Shown: positions 1 to 12,806 of the stretch, piece by piece
Layout of the letters: the number at the start of each line of letters is the position of its first letter
Numbering within the stretch: the first letter of the stretch is position 1
DNA from: Haliclystus octoradiatus
Taxonomy: Eukaryota > Cnidaria > Staurozoa > Stauromedusae > Haliclystidae
DNA length: 64,000 bases
Assembly (NCBI GenBank): GCA_916610825.1
Contig: OU744453.1
Span: 9,753,826-9,817,825, forward strand
Direction of reading: 5' to 3'
The notes under the pieces: generated by a model
Databases searched by the model: none
Told to the model about the DNA's origin: nothing
What the model saw: the letters and a program-made list of their open reading frames with translations, nothing else
Position numbers and translations under genes: made by a program

Positions 1-950
1 TCGCACCTATTTATACTGTATATTGTACAATATCATATGCGTCTTTTCAAGACAATTTGCAAAATATCCAAACTTAAATTTGAGCTTTATTACTTTATTA
101 GACTTTGGAAGTTTCCAATATCAATTTTTGTTTGGAATTGTTCCCATTCCTTTGTTGCTAGAGTATTTTGTTGCAATCATATAAATGTTTTTGTATTCGA
201 AAATATCGATGCAAACATACGCACATTGAGAAATGTTAATCTACTCCAGCTGGGAGAGACGACATAGTGTTTCCGTTTTTGCTGAATAAACATGTTTATT
301 GTCGTTAATTTATTGTTAATTATTTTTTGTGCCTCGGTAAAGTGCATCATTAAATAATAATATCTCCAATTTGCTCTTGTTCAATTGATCGTTTATATTT
401 CTAGTCTATTCCCCATTACAGACTATAGCACTTTGATTTGATCAGGGTTTGATAGGATAACTATAACTAATAATTGATCCCGTTCCTCGCGGGCATACGA
501 ATGTGGAGATTAAATCGTCGCTGTTTTAATTACTCTAAATTACATCCCAAATGTTACCAAAAATAGAACTTAAATTACAGATTTACAGCATGATTACAGC
601 ATGTGAATCAGTAATTTTTCTGCTTCCAAATGAGAAATGAGATATGTTTTTATAAATGTTGGAGACTTCAGTAAATGATGTGTTGGTTGATAAATTTAGT
701 TTCAATTCGTTCCTCAAAGAAAGAAAAGTTAGCAGAACACTTCGATAGGCCAAATTAAGACGCATCCCCTCCCCATGTGAGATATGTCTATCCATTCGTA
801 AACCGCAACTTCATAACCATAACCAAAATAGTAGAAAATCCCCATACTTTATAATCTTGATAATTATTCATTTGCGCATTTTCAACGCGTCGCAGTGACG
901 TCATATTATTGTGTAGGCCTACTGTAATTTTGATTTTTCCTGTTTTGTAG
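1..950. other. No supported gene; probably upstream intron of the PDZ gene
   Basis: AT-rich sequence ending in a pyrimidine-rich stretch and a TAG acceptor at 948-950, where the first PDZ exon begins. A 76-codon frame at 37-267 shows no domain, codon bias or splice context that I can support. Most of this stretch is best read as intron, because the exon at 951 opens inside a PDZ domain and needs upstream coding exons outside the window. Confidence 0.5.
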
Positions 951-3057
951 CTACCGAAATCTAGCGCTGGTACTATTGATATTGTGATTGGTGGAGGTGC
1001 CGACCAGATATTGAAGACTCCAGTTGTGCAACGCATTGTTCCAGCATCTGAGACTACACGGACTAAATCTGTTGCTATTGGCGACCAAGTCATAAGTATC
1101 AATGGTCATCATGTTGAAAAAATGAAACTGGCAAAAATTCAGCAAATTATAAAGCAAAGTAAAAGTCCTGTAAAGTTTTTACTTCACCGACAATTTGCTG
1201 ATCAGAATGATGGCGGAAATTTCACATCAGACACTCAAGTAGTTCGTAAACAATTTGAGGAAATGTCTATATCTTTACCTAACGATAACCAATCTGTTGT
1301 CAGCGAAGAACAACCTCAGTCCCCGACTCAACCTCTTTCCAGAAGCGCAACAGTTGGACATCGACGTCCTGCAAAACCATTCACGCGTAACGAACCAGGA
1401 CGATACTCATTACGGACATACAGTCACACATTCTCTACGTTTGGTTCCCCTTCCTCACCTAATACTACACCAACTGTTAAATCCTCGTTTTTTCCTAATA
1501 ACAACAGTTCTGCAACCGAATCCAGTACGAAAACACCTTCGTGTTCAACATCTTCTAATGATACAGAGACTGTAGCAATCTTTCGCGGACGTTCCTATTC
1601 TGAACCGCTTAATCGTCATTCCAGCGTTGCGTTTGTCGATGACGTCTTGCAGCTCAGTCCCGGTACATTGTCAAGAAGAGAAAAGAAAGGCACACAGGTA
1701 CAACCTATGATAATTTGATATCTCAAATCTTTCAATTAAATGGAAAACCTTTAGTTTCCATGCTGGTACTGTAGTAAGAATTATCAAATATTGATTACAC
1801 TCTATTCCATAAGAGAACAGATAATAGATTGAGGCTAAACTTGCTACAAATTCAGGAACAAATTAATATGTTATCCTCATTCCATAACGGACCTCAGCTG
1901 CACTCGTGTTACTCATCGAAGCCTTTGCGTGGAGTATAGTAAATATATGAAAGATTTAAAAGGGGATTTGGAATTAAATACAGGTTAAGAAAATTGTGAT
2001 TCTCAAACCGTGACCGTGAACAATTAAGAACGTTGAGCCTTGGACAAAAGTTACGCTACTTTTCTTTTAAAATGTTCTTGTAAGTCCCTAGCTCAACCAT
2101 TATTCATTTGATTGATTAATTTAAATTTTTCAACTTCACTCTTCAAAGCAAGTCAATGGTGCTGGTACAAAATGTCCAATGACATTGGAATCAGACGTCC
2201 ACCCATAGTCCAGCATCTCTACCATTGCATATAATAGTATGACTAAGTTTGTACGAGTTGATCTAGAATTAAAGTGACATTTTCGTGACTCAGTCACCCA
2301 CTATTGACTGTTTTGCTCCTAAGACTGTAATTTATTCTTCATATTAATAATAATAATTTGTCTCTCTATTATATTGATTCAGAACTCGAAGTTTGATTAT
2401 GATGCGCCCGTTGCAATTGAAGACGTTGATCTATGGCCTGTTTCACAATCACGAAACCTTTTTAAATCAAAATCATTTTCACTGAAATCTCCGATGTCTA
2501 GACGACAAGTACCACGTGAGAGATTTAACATTGATGTCGATCATTCCATGGATAATAATAATACGAAACAAATAATGCACTCTAGATCCGCATATGATAG
2601 ACTAAGAAGCAGTTTTCGCAAACGCCGTGGTAAACGAACTTTGAATGGTCAAGCTTCAACCTTATGTCGCTCGCCTGACTCAGTAACATTAAAATCAGTT
2701 AATACGTCCATTATTTCAATAGCGCATGTCAAACTGGTGAAAGTGACTGATGACAAGAAAGTCTTCAAATTTACTTACGACAGTATGCTGGAGTTGGGCA
2801 TTTCTGTTGGTGGAGGAGCCCTCTCTACGTACGGGGATTGTGCCCCATTTGTTCAGAATATTCGACCAGGTAGCCTTGGTGACGGGTGTTTTGAGATTGG
2901 TGATATTTTTGCAGAAGTCAACGGCAAAGCTACAAAGAAAATGACCTCATCCGAAGTTACGACGTTGCTAAAAGATTGTGTAAATCGGAAGGTTTATATC
3001 GTCATGGAGTCAGAACCTCCTCCAAAACGAGCGCCCAAATCACCTCGTTCGCCTTGA
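951..3057 (+). CDS. PDZ-domain protein, C-terminal part (two exons, 5' end outside window)
   Basis: Two exons, 951-1697 and 2383-3057 (stop TGA), join in phase 0 across a 685-bp intron (CAG/GTACAA donor, TTCAG acceptor) to give 473 residues of C-terminus. Residues about 6-80 are a PDZ domain: the strand and loop IDIVIGGG, then VVQRIVPAS, GDQVISINGHHV and the last helix and strand. Residues 85-320 are Ser/Thr/Pro-rich and basic, with no fold I recognise. Residues about 385-460 are a second PDZ domain with a canonical LGIS carboxylate-binding loop, APFVQNIRPGS and GDIFAEVNGK. The chain ends in a Pro/Arg tail. PDZ domains bind C-terminal peptides of membrane or junction proteins, so a scaffold role is likely, but the family cannot be named. 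The exon at 951 opens in mid-domain, so more exons lie upstream. Confidence 0.82.
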
Positions 3058-3256
3058 AGTGCTCAACAGTAATCGACGGTTCGCCGTAACTTTGATTGCC
3101 GTAGCTATTTTCAAGAATTTCACTATGAGATTTCAATTATTCAATGAGTATGAGCTGTTGAGGCAATCACGGAATTGTCACTCCATACCTTCGAGAACCT
3201 TCAGGAACATTTCAAGACAGAGAAACAACTGTCGGTTTTGTGGATATTTTGTGTTG

Positions 3257-3262
3257 AATAAA
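3257..3262 (+). terminator. Polyadenylation signal of the PDZ gene
   Basis: AATAAA lies 200 bases after the TGA of the PDZ gene, in AT-rich sequence, with no closer canonical signal. Confidence 0.55.
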
Positions 3263-3578
3263 TTTATCAAATATATTTTGTTTTAATTATACTTTAAAGA
3301 GAGTTTTATGTAAATAGAAAATTTATTCAGTAGAAATTACATTTCTTGCGTTTCCACCCATAGAAAGTAATTTTGATTGCGTCTACACTCATCAAACTTG
3401 TGACGTCATCTGTCAGTTTACCCAATACAGTGTATCTAATAAAATTGAAAAATCAATAATGCATTTTCAGGTCGGACTTCAGTTGTCAGTAAATCAATAT
3501 TTCGGCAATTGAAATTCAAAAATATTATCCTTCAACCTGTTTTACTACGTACGTAATAAATATTTGATCTTTGAGCAG

Positions 3579-3806
3579 GCTAGGACCACATGCCATACCC
3601 TTCTGACTGTCCCATGCATAAATGGTGACGCCTTTGACTGGTCATATCTGCCTCCATGTCATTCTGTTTTATCACTGCAGATTTATTTAGACTGTCAACA
3701 AGATGTTGTTATAAGTTTTGATTATTTTGATAGATTAGATAAAGAAACACAAAGCATTGATAATCTTAGAGTATTTCCAAATGAATTTCAAACTCTTGCA
3801 AATTGA
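3579..3806 (+). CDS. Possible orphan terminal exon, function unknown
   Basis: An open frame of 75 codons follows a CAG acceptor (3576-3578) and ends in TGA. AATAAA follows at 3890. The peptide is Cys- and aromatic-rich (CHTLL, DWSYLPPCH, YLDCQQD) and matches no family I know. It lies between the PDZ and bHLH genes and could be an alternative last exon of the PDZ gene or of a small gene of its own. The pyrimidine tract is poor and no partner exon is visible, so it may be a chance frame. Confidence 0.25.
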   Translation, partial: ARTTCHTLLTVPCINGDAFDWSYLPPCHSVLSLQIYLDCQQDVVISFDYFDRLDKETQSIDNLRVFPNEFQTLAN

Positions 3807-4060
3807 AATGAAAGATGTAGTGATACTGTATATTGTAGCAATTTACGGCGGGACGAAATAATAATCAACTCAAATAGAACATAACGAACAATAAACTTAT
3901 TTACTGTATTTAATTTAATTGAATAGTGCTACTAATTTATATATATAATATTATTACTTAGCATTCAAAGTTTGTTGTAAATACTGTACAATGTTCTACA
4001 AAACAAGTTCCTTTGTAGTATATTAAAACAAAGAATTTATCATATTATGTTCAAAAACAG

Positions 4061-7000
4061 CTAAATTGGCTGTGGAGTATTAAATGCACCAGGGGCAAAA
4101 AATGGATTTGGACCAGCCAATTTAAATTCTTGCATATTCACTGCAGTAGCATTTGAAGCAGTACTTCTTCCAGTGGTATTTGCTTGCATCGTTGGAGTGT
4201 TACCATGGTGCATTGGAAGTACACCCCATGGAGGTAAAATTACAGGAACGTAATGAGTTCCAGATGCATGCAATGCATAAGCAGGAAGAAGCACAGGGTT
4301 TAAATGTGGATTAGATGTAAACTGAGGTAGAGGCATATCTTCTTGTTGAGTATCAGGTTGGGGTTCTGGAGAAATACGACTACTGTCAGCATGTGCATGT
4401 TTCACTTTTGTTCCAGCTTTGTCTGATGTCAAATCACTACTGGATGAATGGGATGAATTATCTTCACTATCTGCCCCGTCACTATCAGAAGAATCAATGT
4501 TCACAAGGGCAGAACGTTTAGCTGGGGTGTCATTGTTAATATTATCACTTGAGCGTTGACGTTTTAATATAACAGATGTACTATTAGAATCTTTTTGTAG
4601 GTTGATGTCGTGGTGTGTCTTTTTACCACAAATCACAGATTGAATTGATGTTGAAACATCAGACGAAGAAGGTTTAAGGAATGCAAGAGACAAACTATGG
4701 ATATCTGATTCAGAAATCACATTGCGTCTGCAGAGATCAAAGAGTACTTTCATAGCACCATCCCGGAATCCATTTGCATAAATTTCATTGGAGTCTACAT
4801 CCATATTTTTTCTTTCATCGAAGAAGGATGCTGAAGATAAAAATAAGTTATGGTTTTAAAAATAAATAAAGACTAACTACCAAATAAAAATCAGCATTCG
4901 AATATGCATTGATTTTCTACACTATTTGTGGCTTGAACATTGGCATACACTTTTCAACTTTGAGCCAGCAAGGCGCAATGGTCAATTGTATACCTTTTAA
5001 GTTAATGGGCACAACTAGACTGGCAGGTAGATTCTTGAGTATGTCAAGTATTTACATTCAATTTTCTTGATGTTATATAATTCAAATCAATAAATGTCGG
5101 TCTGCAGTAAATATAAACAGCTCAAAAGACTAAATTATTGTAAAAATCATCAATTTATGAATGTGAAGGATTATCTATTGCACTGGGTTGATATTTAGTG
5201 GTTTGATCAGTGGGATGGCCAGATGAGGACAGGATGGCTCTGTATCAATAAAATGGCTACAACATATCTACTTGCAGAAACAGAATACCTTTCAGAAATA
5301 TAAAACTATGCAAAAATGTGAAGCTCTGAACGAGGACAACAGATTGTACAATCTCACAGATTTAGCTTGAATTACAAAATTTAAAATAAGAAACCATATT
5401 TGGGAGTTGAATTTCCGTCACCAATAGCTTTCCATTTGATATTATATCGTTATTGGTTGAAAGATGCACACTAAGACAACTTCCGTGCGACTCTGCACAA
5501 CGTTGTAGACTTGACTGCCTATCTATAAGCAAGTCATATAATGATTGCAATTGTATACTTTTTTACACAATATAATTGATAAATGGTCAACTATAAAGAT
5601 AAATGGTTTGAGGTACGATGTTGCAGATAGAATAGCTGATGTGCATTCAAATCGAAGCTATAGCTAGACAAGAGCCTCTGTCACTTATTGTCATCATCAC
5701 TTTTGAAGAACAGTAGAAACAGTTTAAGACGGCACCCCTGGGTAACCTGAAAAAAGTGTGTTATAAGCGATTTGCCGTCATAGCCGATATTACGTACTAA
5801 CAATAGAACAATAGAAAATGATCTGTCCTCATTCTGATGACGCATGCGCAGTAGCACAACCATGCGGGTAACAATTTATGTAGTTTGTCTGATTTGTATT
5901 TATTAAATTAAACAAAACAAAAGTGGAATATTTTTCAAAATGATTGATGTTGAAGTATTAGTGTTCGATGTATATTTAACTGGACGTGTATTTATGGTTT
6001 TCATGATCTCATTATTTAAAGATGGCGAGTGATCAGTTTTGATTTGTTTTGTTGTTCATGATGTTGCTTTTAATTTGATTTGACTATGGATTCCATGTTA
6101 TAGGAACAGTGACAAAAATGTTTTCCTTTCACACGCTAAAAAAATTCACTGTTTTATTTTGATATTGCATGTTCAAATAACTCACAGAACAAAGTGTGAC
6201 AGTTTGTACGTTCCATCGCATGCAGAATACTTTCTCATTGTTGAAAATTACTATATTGTTTGTATTTGATAATGAAAACAAAAGATTTTTGTAATAAAAG
6301 ACGGTATAAACAATTTTATTAGTTCACAGGGATAGAAATGGGTGACGTTTTAAGAGATAGTCCGTTATAAACAGTGACGTTGTGACCGATAGCTATCAAG
6401 ATAAATCCTACTAAAATATACTGGGAACAAGCAATTGGTACGTTATGAACAATAATCCTGTTATAAAAGGTGGCGTTATAAACAGTTTCTATTGCATCTT
6501 TTACATCAATGACATAAATCTAAAAAATATTCAGTTGCAGAAAGTTTTTTGAAAAATATTGATTAGTTGTAAAATATAGGGTATTTTTGAGTCTCACAAA
6601 TTTGCCGATTTAATTTGCATGCTACAACTTATAACATACCAAATACTTTTATCCTTAATTGTTTGATAAAATTAACCAGCGGCTCGAAATATGGTATTCA
6701 CTTTTCACCTTTGAGCATGCTAGGCGCGATGGTCCATTTGTACTTTCAAACATTTGATTTGCTCCATAAACATGAAATACACATATTACTACAACCAGTT
6801 TCCGACAAATGGTCCAGCCTTCTGGAATCCTGAAACAATTCAACATTTTATGATCCCAGGATCCCTATTTTCGTTGGACCCTGTACAACAAATTATATTT
6901 GTTTTGTTTTATAAAAAAAATGGAAAAGGAGGATTTCAGTTTTTCAAGAAATTCTCTCATGCCAGATGATGTTCCACAAAATTTAAACAAAGACAAACAA

Positions 7001-8590
7001 TTGTTATAATGTGTCACCTGTTGTGCTGTCAGTTACAGAAGAGTCGGCAAGCTGTTTCAAATGGTCAACAGCCATCTCTAGCAATTCTGCTTTTTCAAGT
7101 CGACCAGTTCGAGCACCATACTATAAACAGAAAAAGGACAAAATTAGAACTTCGATAAAAAATAATTTGACTAGGAGCTAAACCAATGAATTATTTTACA
7201 AATTGGAGGTCATATTGAGTATATTTAGAAACAGTGTTTTAGAATACAGAAGTATAGTGCAATTGTCAACAAATTAAAGTTAATTTAATTAGATAATTAC
7301 TATGGTATTTATTTTTGAAAATGTAAAGTAGACACTATAATTTTCAAATTTTACAAATAATGTATTTTAAGATTGTACTGTGTCTGTCTTTGAAATATGT
7401 TATACAGTACGTCCTTGCAAACAGCAGGTGTTTTATAAGTTGCTTAAATAGCTAAACAAAGCTGGCTTCCAAGTAGCTTATTGAAATTACATATTTTTCC
7501 TAGCGCTGTGAAGCGTAAGAGACTAGAACACCAGTAAACTTTATTAAGCAAAACGTAGGATAGCATTAAATATGTATGTAAGAACTAAATTTCAAGTTTT
7601 GGAAGTGGAATTATAAATCCAACGTAGAACTTCACCTTCTTATAAATTCCTAAGCGTTATGTATAAAACTGGGCAAAATCATAAACATGGAGCAAAGCTA
7701 TGTCTGATCAAATATCACAACAACAGCTGCTGTATGAAATGGTAATGTTGTTTGGGTTTTAAAATTACAAACGTGAAAACAGGTTTGACGAAAATTAATA
7801 AGTGTGACTTGTGACAAAATCGTTGATGGTGAAATAATTGCTGACAATATCGTTCCAAACACAAGAGAGTGCATCGATAGTAGGATTGTAAGATATTAAT
7901 ACCAATATACCATGGCACGCGTTGCTGCAGTCGTGAGTTGCTTGCATGTGCGTCCACGTCTGGTGATGCCGGTTGATGACGTCGAGGAAGGATGGTGATG
8001 ATGGAGGTCGAAGGCGAGGCTGTCAACGATACAACACTGGCCGTCTCATCATTCATGAGAAGGCATTGACGACACTAATCTTCGTAGTACTTCTGAATAA
8101 ACAAGAAAAACCATCTTGAACCGAAACAAAGCCTTACGAACCCACCCCTTATGTATCTTTAATCTAACATCATTCGTTTGTCTCCCCTCATTGTAGTACA
8201 ACCTTACCCTTGAATACGCACCATTAAAATTGCCATCACAGAACTTCCAGCATTCCAATAATGAAGCTTACCTTGACTTTTGCAGTTGGGACAAGATCTT
8301 TAAGCAGCCAAAGGCTACGATTAATACGATCTCGTCGTCTTTTTTCTATGTCACGATGAGATGTATCTGACTGTAACGTAAAATAAAGTTGCATTCACTT
8401 CTGAGCTATATTGTGATCAATCAGTATAAGTAGAGAGAGACAGAGTTATTTCTACCTTGGCCTTCAGTTTCTTCTTATTTTTCCCGCATTCATCCTCTCC
8501 AAGTTCAGAACGCGACACTTCAGGCTTTCTATCCGACAATGCAACCTTGCTGTTTTCCGGAAGGCAACAAACGAGAAACTCTTTATTCAT
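4061..8590 (-). CDS. bHLH-Orange transcriptional repressor, DEC/clockwork-orange-like (complete, 4 exons)
   Basis: Exons on the minus strand are 8590-8456, 8370-8272, 7120-7018 and 4830-4061. Phases are 0, 0 and 1, and all splice sites are GT-AG, giving a 368-residue protein. The ATG at 8590 is preceded in frame by TAA. Residues 46-104 are the bHLH: the basic region HRDIEKRRRDRIN has His5, Glu9 and Arg13, the residues of CACGTG-binding class B proteins. Residue 6 is Arg, not the Pro of HES or Gly of HEY. Helix 2 is RLEKAELLEMAVDHLKQL. Residues about 128-162 (YANGFRDGAMKVL) form an Orange domain, followed by an acidic Ser-rich stretch and a Pro-rich tail ending in PQPI, with no WRPW or YRPW. 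Family knowledge: nuclear dimeric repressors on E-boxes; DEC and CWO act in the circadian clock. Assignment to DEC/CWO rather than another bHLH-O group is inference. Confidence 0.88.
4831..7017 (-). other. Intron 3 of the bHLH-Orange gene
   Basis: Phase-1 intron of 2187 bp with no gene. Related dispersed-repeat fragments sit at about 4949-4995 and 6700-6745 (both carry a 'cttttca.ctttgag' core and a GGCGC.ATGGTC motif). A stretch at 6790-6900 resembles 46880-46925. The short open frames here lack domains. Confidence 0.6.
7121..8271 (-). other. Intron 2 of the bHLH-Orange gene
   Basis: Phase-0 intron of 1151 bp between the two halves of the bHLH. The open frames inside it (7715-8056 and 8049-8258, minus) show no domain and are interrupted by the accepted exon structure. 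Confidence 0.6.
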
Positions 8591-8744
8591 ACCTCTTTAG
8601 ACCTTTAGTTTAGAATACGCACAACAAACGAGAACCTTATTGGGAATTTTTAACTAACGGACTAATTTAGCTCCTCTCTCCTCACAACAACTTGATGAAA
8701 AACTTTTCTTGACTTAGAGCAGGTTGTAATAATAAAACAGATTT

Positions 8745-8900
8745 CACGTGACAGGAAAACACTGCATAATTCCGCACGTGATCATGTGTAAGCATTGTGA
8801 TTGGCTCAAAACAGGTTTTACCTTTGCGAAAACAAGTCGAGCAAGTATTTTTCCGTGAGGAATGTTGTTATGAAATCGGTAAAGTGCCGCTGTGCACGTG
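8745..8900 (-). promoter_or_regulatory. Cluster of three CACGTG E-boxes and an inverted CCAAT box upstream of the bHLH-Orange gene
   Basis: Perfect CACGTG sites at 8745-8750, 8775-8780 and 8895-8900 lie 155-310 bp upstream of the ATG at 8590, and each reads CACGTGA on the plus strand. A CCAAT box in gene orientation is at 8804-8800, among them. The adjacent gene encodes a bHLH protein with the CACGTG-binding residue set, so autoregulation, or control by clock or USF/MITF-type factors, is a reasonable inference. The transcription start is not identified. Confidence 0.55.
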
Positions 8901-10550
8901 ATTTTTTGTGCTCATGATGTGTCACGTTCTTGTCATGCGTTTTGATATTGACGGTATTTTGTTGACTGTGTACTAGCCTCAGCAGCCTACCCGTAGATCA
9001 GTAGCTGATTTTGACTCTCTAAGGCCAAAATAGTTGGGTTTGTGACAACCTCCCAACTTTTGAATTCGGAAGCTCGTGCAAAACAGTTCTCATATCTTCT
9101 TGGAGGACAAGGCGGAAAACTTGGATAGTGAGTTTTGGCGGCCTTTGCTGCAGTTATAGCAGTGAATGCATGCTGATTAAAAAGTAACTTACAAATAAAA
9201 TCAGTCAATGCTTTTAAATAAAAGAGCTTTGAAATATTTAAATATTTATGTACTATTTACATGCAATATTTTCAAGTCTTAAAACGATCACAAAAACAAC
9301 ATTCATATAATGCACGGGTACAGTATATGCATCCATGGTTTGATTATGGTTGAACTCCGATAGCTTTCCCCCGGGGTAGCTCCCATGCGATCGCTATACG
9401 GGGACGTAATGGCCCAATTGGTATCCTTTTTGGGATTGAAAATAAAAAGTTGTCCAATGCGTTATAGCTGTGACGCTAATAAGTTATATACTGAAATACG
9501 ATGATTTCACATTCTCTTGACAGGATATTTAATGAAAGTATTCGTAAAGCTAATTAAATGACTTTTGGAAGCATATCATTACTTTGGCGACACATCAACC
9601 AGGACAAGCGCCGGGTTCCGTCATCCGGATTTCGGGTATAGCATTGGGGGATCAATCACAGAACAGCAACTATATAGTGACCTTTCTGATGCTCCAATCG
9701 GTCATGCATAAGTCTATACATATTAGAAAGTTTACACAATACAACACAACTTTTGAAAATCCATAGGAGTTGTTCATTTTATCTCAGAATTTAATTATTT
9801 TTATTAGATCGAAAAATTAATGTCGCCATTCCAATTTTGATTTTGTGTGTGATGTGAATGTCAGAGTATATCGGAGTATATATATATGACCGAAGTCGAC
9901 CAATGTCATTACATTATGCCGATATTCATCGAGCCAGAGATCAATAACTGTTTTAATCAATGACTAACTGGACAATTTTGTAATATATAATCATAACAGA
10001 ACTTGTATTGACATGTTGGTCGATGAATAAAGCAACTTAATCCCGCGTAGACTCCAAATCTACCATACACAAAGTAATAGTTGCTTATCATTGCGACACT
10101 CCCACAAAATACCACCCAGCTTAAAGTTATGCTAGTTTACTGTAGTGAACGCCATAAAAGATTTAATATATAATAGCTGAGAAATTGTTATAATTGTATC
10201 AAAGACTTTCAATAGTATATAACGTATTGAAACTAATAATATCTACAATTATATGTTCATCAAGTTCACACATGCCTATATCTTGTATTAGGCTGAGATG
10301 ATTGATTTTCTAGGTACCTGCATGCGCGCATGACCCATATCACTCTCCAATTCAAAAGATCAACAGCGGTGGCCGTGATTGAGTTCTTCTTATCAAATCA
10401 CATAGCGTATCTCAAAATTAAAAAAGTAAAAAAATGCCTGACCTTTTATACATGTTGGATGTACACGCGCCGTGATAAATACCCTTCTATATTTAGGATA
10501 CCGTCAGACATTTGAGAAGCAGCATTTCAGCTTCACACACGCTTTTGAAA
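8901..10550. other. Intergenic region between divergent bHLH-Orange and transporter genes
   Basis: About 1.6 kb upstream of both genes. A minus open frame at 8987-9208 and plus frames at 9584-9766 and 10330-10515 lack any recognisable domain. No TATA box placed convincingly before 10551 was found. Confidence 0.4.
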
Positions 10551-12805
10551 ATGGGGGGTGTTTTACATGGATTTTCACGAACAAAAGAGTTATCGATAGA
10601 TACAATGGAGACTGGTAAATTAGCTAGAGTTCTAACTACGTCTGATTTAACATTTTTAGGTATTGGCAGTACGTTAGGTGCAGGCGTTTATGTTGTTACA
10701 GGCGATGTAGCAAGAGATATGGCTGGACCGGGTGTTATATTCTCATTTTTAATAGCTGGTTTTGCCTCTGTATTGTCTGGATTGTGTTATGCTGAATTTG
10801 GTGCAAGAGTACCTAAAGCTGGTTCTGCTTATATTTACAGTTATATTACTGTTGGTGAATTATGTGCGTTTGTTATTGGCTGGAATCTTTTACTTGAGTA
10901 TATGATTGGTGCAGCGGCAGTAGCAAGAGCATGGAGTTCATATTTTAATTCATTAGTTGATGATAGTATTAGTAGAGGGATTATATCAAAGTTTGGAACA
11001 ATGCATATACGTGGCTTGAGTCATTTTCCTGATATATTTGCGTTATCAATTGCAATATTAATCGCTGTCATACTAGCTATTGGAGTAAAAAGATCAACAC
11101 GATTCCAGGGTATAATAACAATCATTAATTTGGTAGTGATCTTTTTTATTATTATTGTTGGTTTACTTTATGCTGATATTAAAAATTGGAAGGACAGTTT
11201 CTTACCTTATGGAGTATCTGGTGTTTTAACTGGTTCTGCTACGGCATTTTTTGCTTTTGTTGGCTTCGATGTAATTGCCTCAACCGGTGAAGAAGCAAAG
11301 AATCCTGGTCGTGCCATACCAATTTCCATAGTACTGTCACTCCTAGTTTGTTTTTTGGCATACTGCTCAGTTGCATCAGTTGTAACACTATTAGTTCCAT
11401 ACCATAGCTTAGACCATGATGCAGCATTACCTAAAGCATTTTCAATGCGTGGCATACATTGGGCTAAATTTGTTATCGCTATAGGAGCATTATGCGGTCT
11501 TACAGCAAGTCTTACCGGTGCAATGTTTCCATTACCCCGTTTGCTTTATGCTATGGCGTCTGATGGGTTGATTTTTAAACCGTTTGGATGGGTGAGTGAA
11601 AAGACTGACACGCCCTTATTTGCAACATTCTTCGCTGGCACTTTAGCAGGATGTCTTGCTATGGTTTTTGAATTATCATCGTTAGTAGAAATGATGTCTA
11701 TTGGAACATTACAAGCCTATACCATAGTTTCAACTAGTGTGCTTTTGTTGCGATACCAACCGAGCAGTATCGGTGTCACTATAAACGACGAAGCACCCGT
11801 TCCGGATAAAGCGAAAATTCAATCTGAACCAACTGTGAGAACTGGTAAATTTGTCTCTATTTCAGTTTGCATCTTATTCTTAGATATGTTTGCAATTAGC
11901 GCATTTACTATACATTGTATGACAAGTATATATCATGGACGTATATGGGCTATAGCTCTGGGTTTGGTGTTATTGATGATTCTTGTTAGTGCTATCACAG
12001 TTATTGTATTACAGCCACAAAATCAACACCCGTTACCATTTAAAGTGCCATTTGTACCGGCATTACCGTTACTTTCAATGTTTATCAATATTTATTTGAT
12101 GATGGAGCTTTCACCCATCACGTGGGTGAGATTTGGTTTTTGGATGGTCATTGGTAAGTATTGTATGCGATAATGACATAATAATACGTACGTTGTGTAC
12201 AGGCCCGTCGGAAGCATTTCTGGAATGAGGTGGCCGTGTGCAACAAATGGTGGGAGTCCTCCTTCTATAGGTTTTTTGAGGTATGTTCAAAATATATTTC
12301 AGTAACAGCTCTCTCTGATCTGGAGTATTCAGAGAACATCAACTGCCCAATCAACTGTTTGCAAGAGAAAATGGCTATCATTTTACGAGGGAACAGTTGA
12401 ACGGGATTTTTATTGGCTCCGAATACAGTATTGCACCAGTGTAGAATATAAATATAAGAATGTATATCATTTCATTACCATGCAGCATGCACAACTGCAA
12501 TATCCTGCATCCCAGCGCTCAGTTCAAATGATCTTACATGACTTTTCAACATACAAATCACGAAGATTGAGTAGACTGATGCACTATGCATAAAACCTGA
12601 ACTGTGATAACCTGATCGTATATCGCAATTACAACTGTTTAAATTTCTCTTTTTTAAAGGAATTACCATTTACTTTTGTTATGGAATGCAGAATAGTAAA
12701 GAGAATCCAAGGAATAAAAGGTATACAAAGTTATTTGAAAGCCAGCCTAATAGCTTTGATGTATCGGATGAAAAATTGAACAATCCAAGCTCAGTTAATA
12801 AATAA
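10551..12805 (+). CDS. SLC7A: Cationic amino-acid transporter (SLC7A, CAT subfamily), complete, two exons
   Basis: Exon 1 (10551-12153) ends in a strong donor, GTAAGTA. Exon 2 (12660-12805) starts after TTTTTTAAAG, and the phase-1 join gives 582 residues. ATG 10551 is the first start; TGA lies in frame just upstream. Visible APC-superfamily landmarks are GIGSTLGAGVYV (residues 37-48, the substrate-binding bend of TM1), LCYAEFGARVPKAGSAYIYSY (about 78-98, TM2 to TM3), FFAFVGFDVIASTGEEAKNP (TM6 and the following loop) and AMFPLPRLLYAMASDGL. Some 14 hydrophobic segments are apparent. The exon join rebuilds the last membrane segment, and a short polar cytosolic tail follows. CAT proteins carry arginine, lysine and ornithine across the plasma membrane; the exact substrate cannot be read here. 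Almost the whole protein is in one exon. Confidence 0.93.
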
Positions 12806-12806
12806 A
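12797..12806 (+). terminator. AATAAA signals overlapping the transporter stop codon
   Basis: AATAAA occurs at 12797-12802 and 12801-12806, spanning the TAA stop (12803-12805). If used, the mRNA would have almost no 3' UTR; a later signal may be used instead. Confidence 0.3.

Noticed and set aside
7715..8258. Minus-strand frames of 113 and 69 codons
   Set aside because: They lie in intron 2 of the bHLH gene and contain no domain or splice link.
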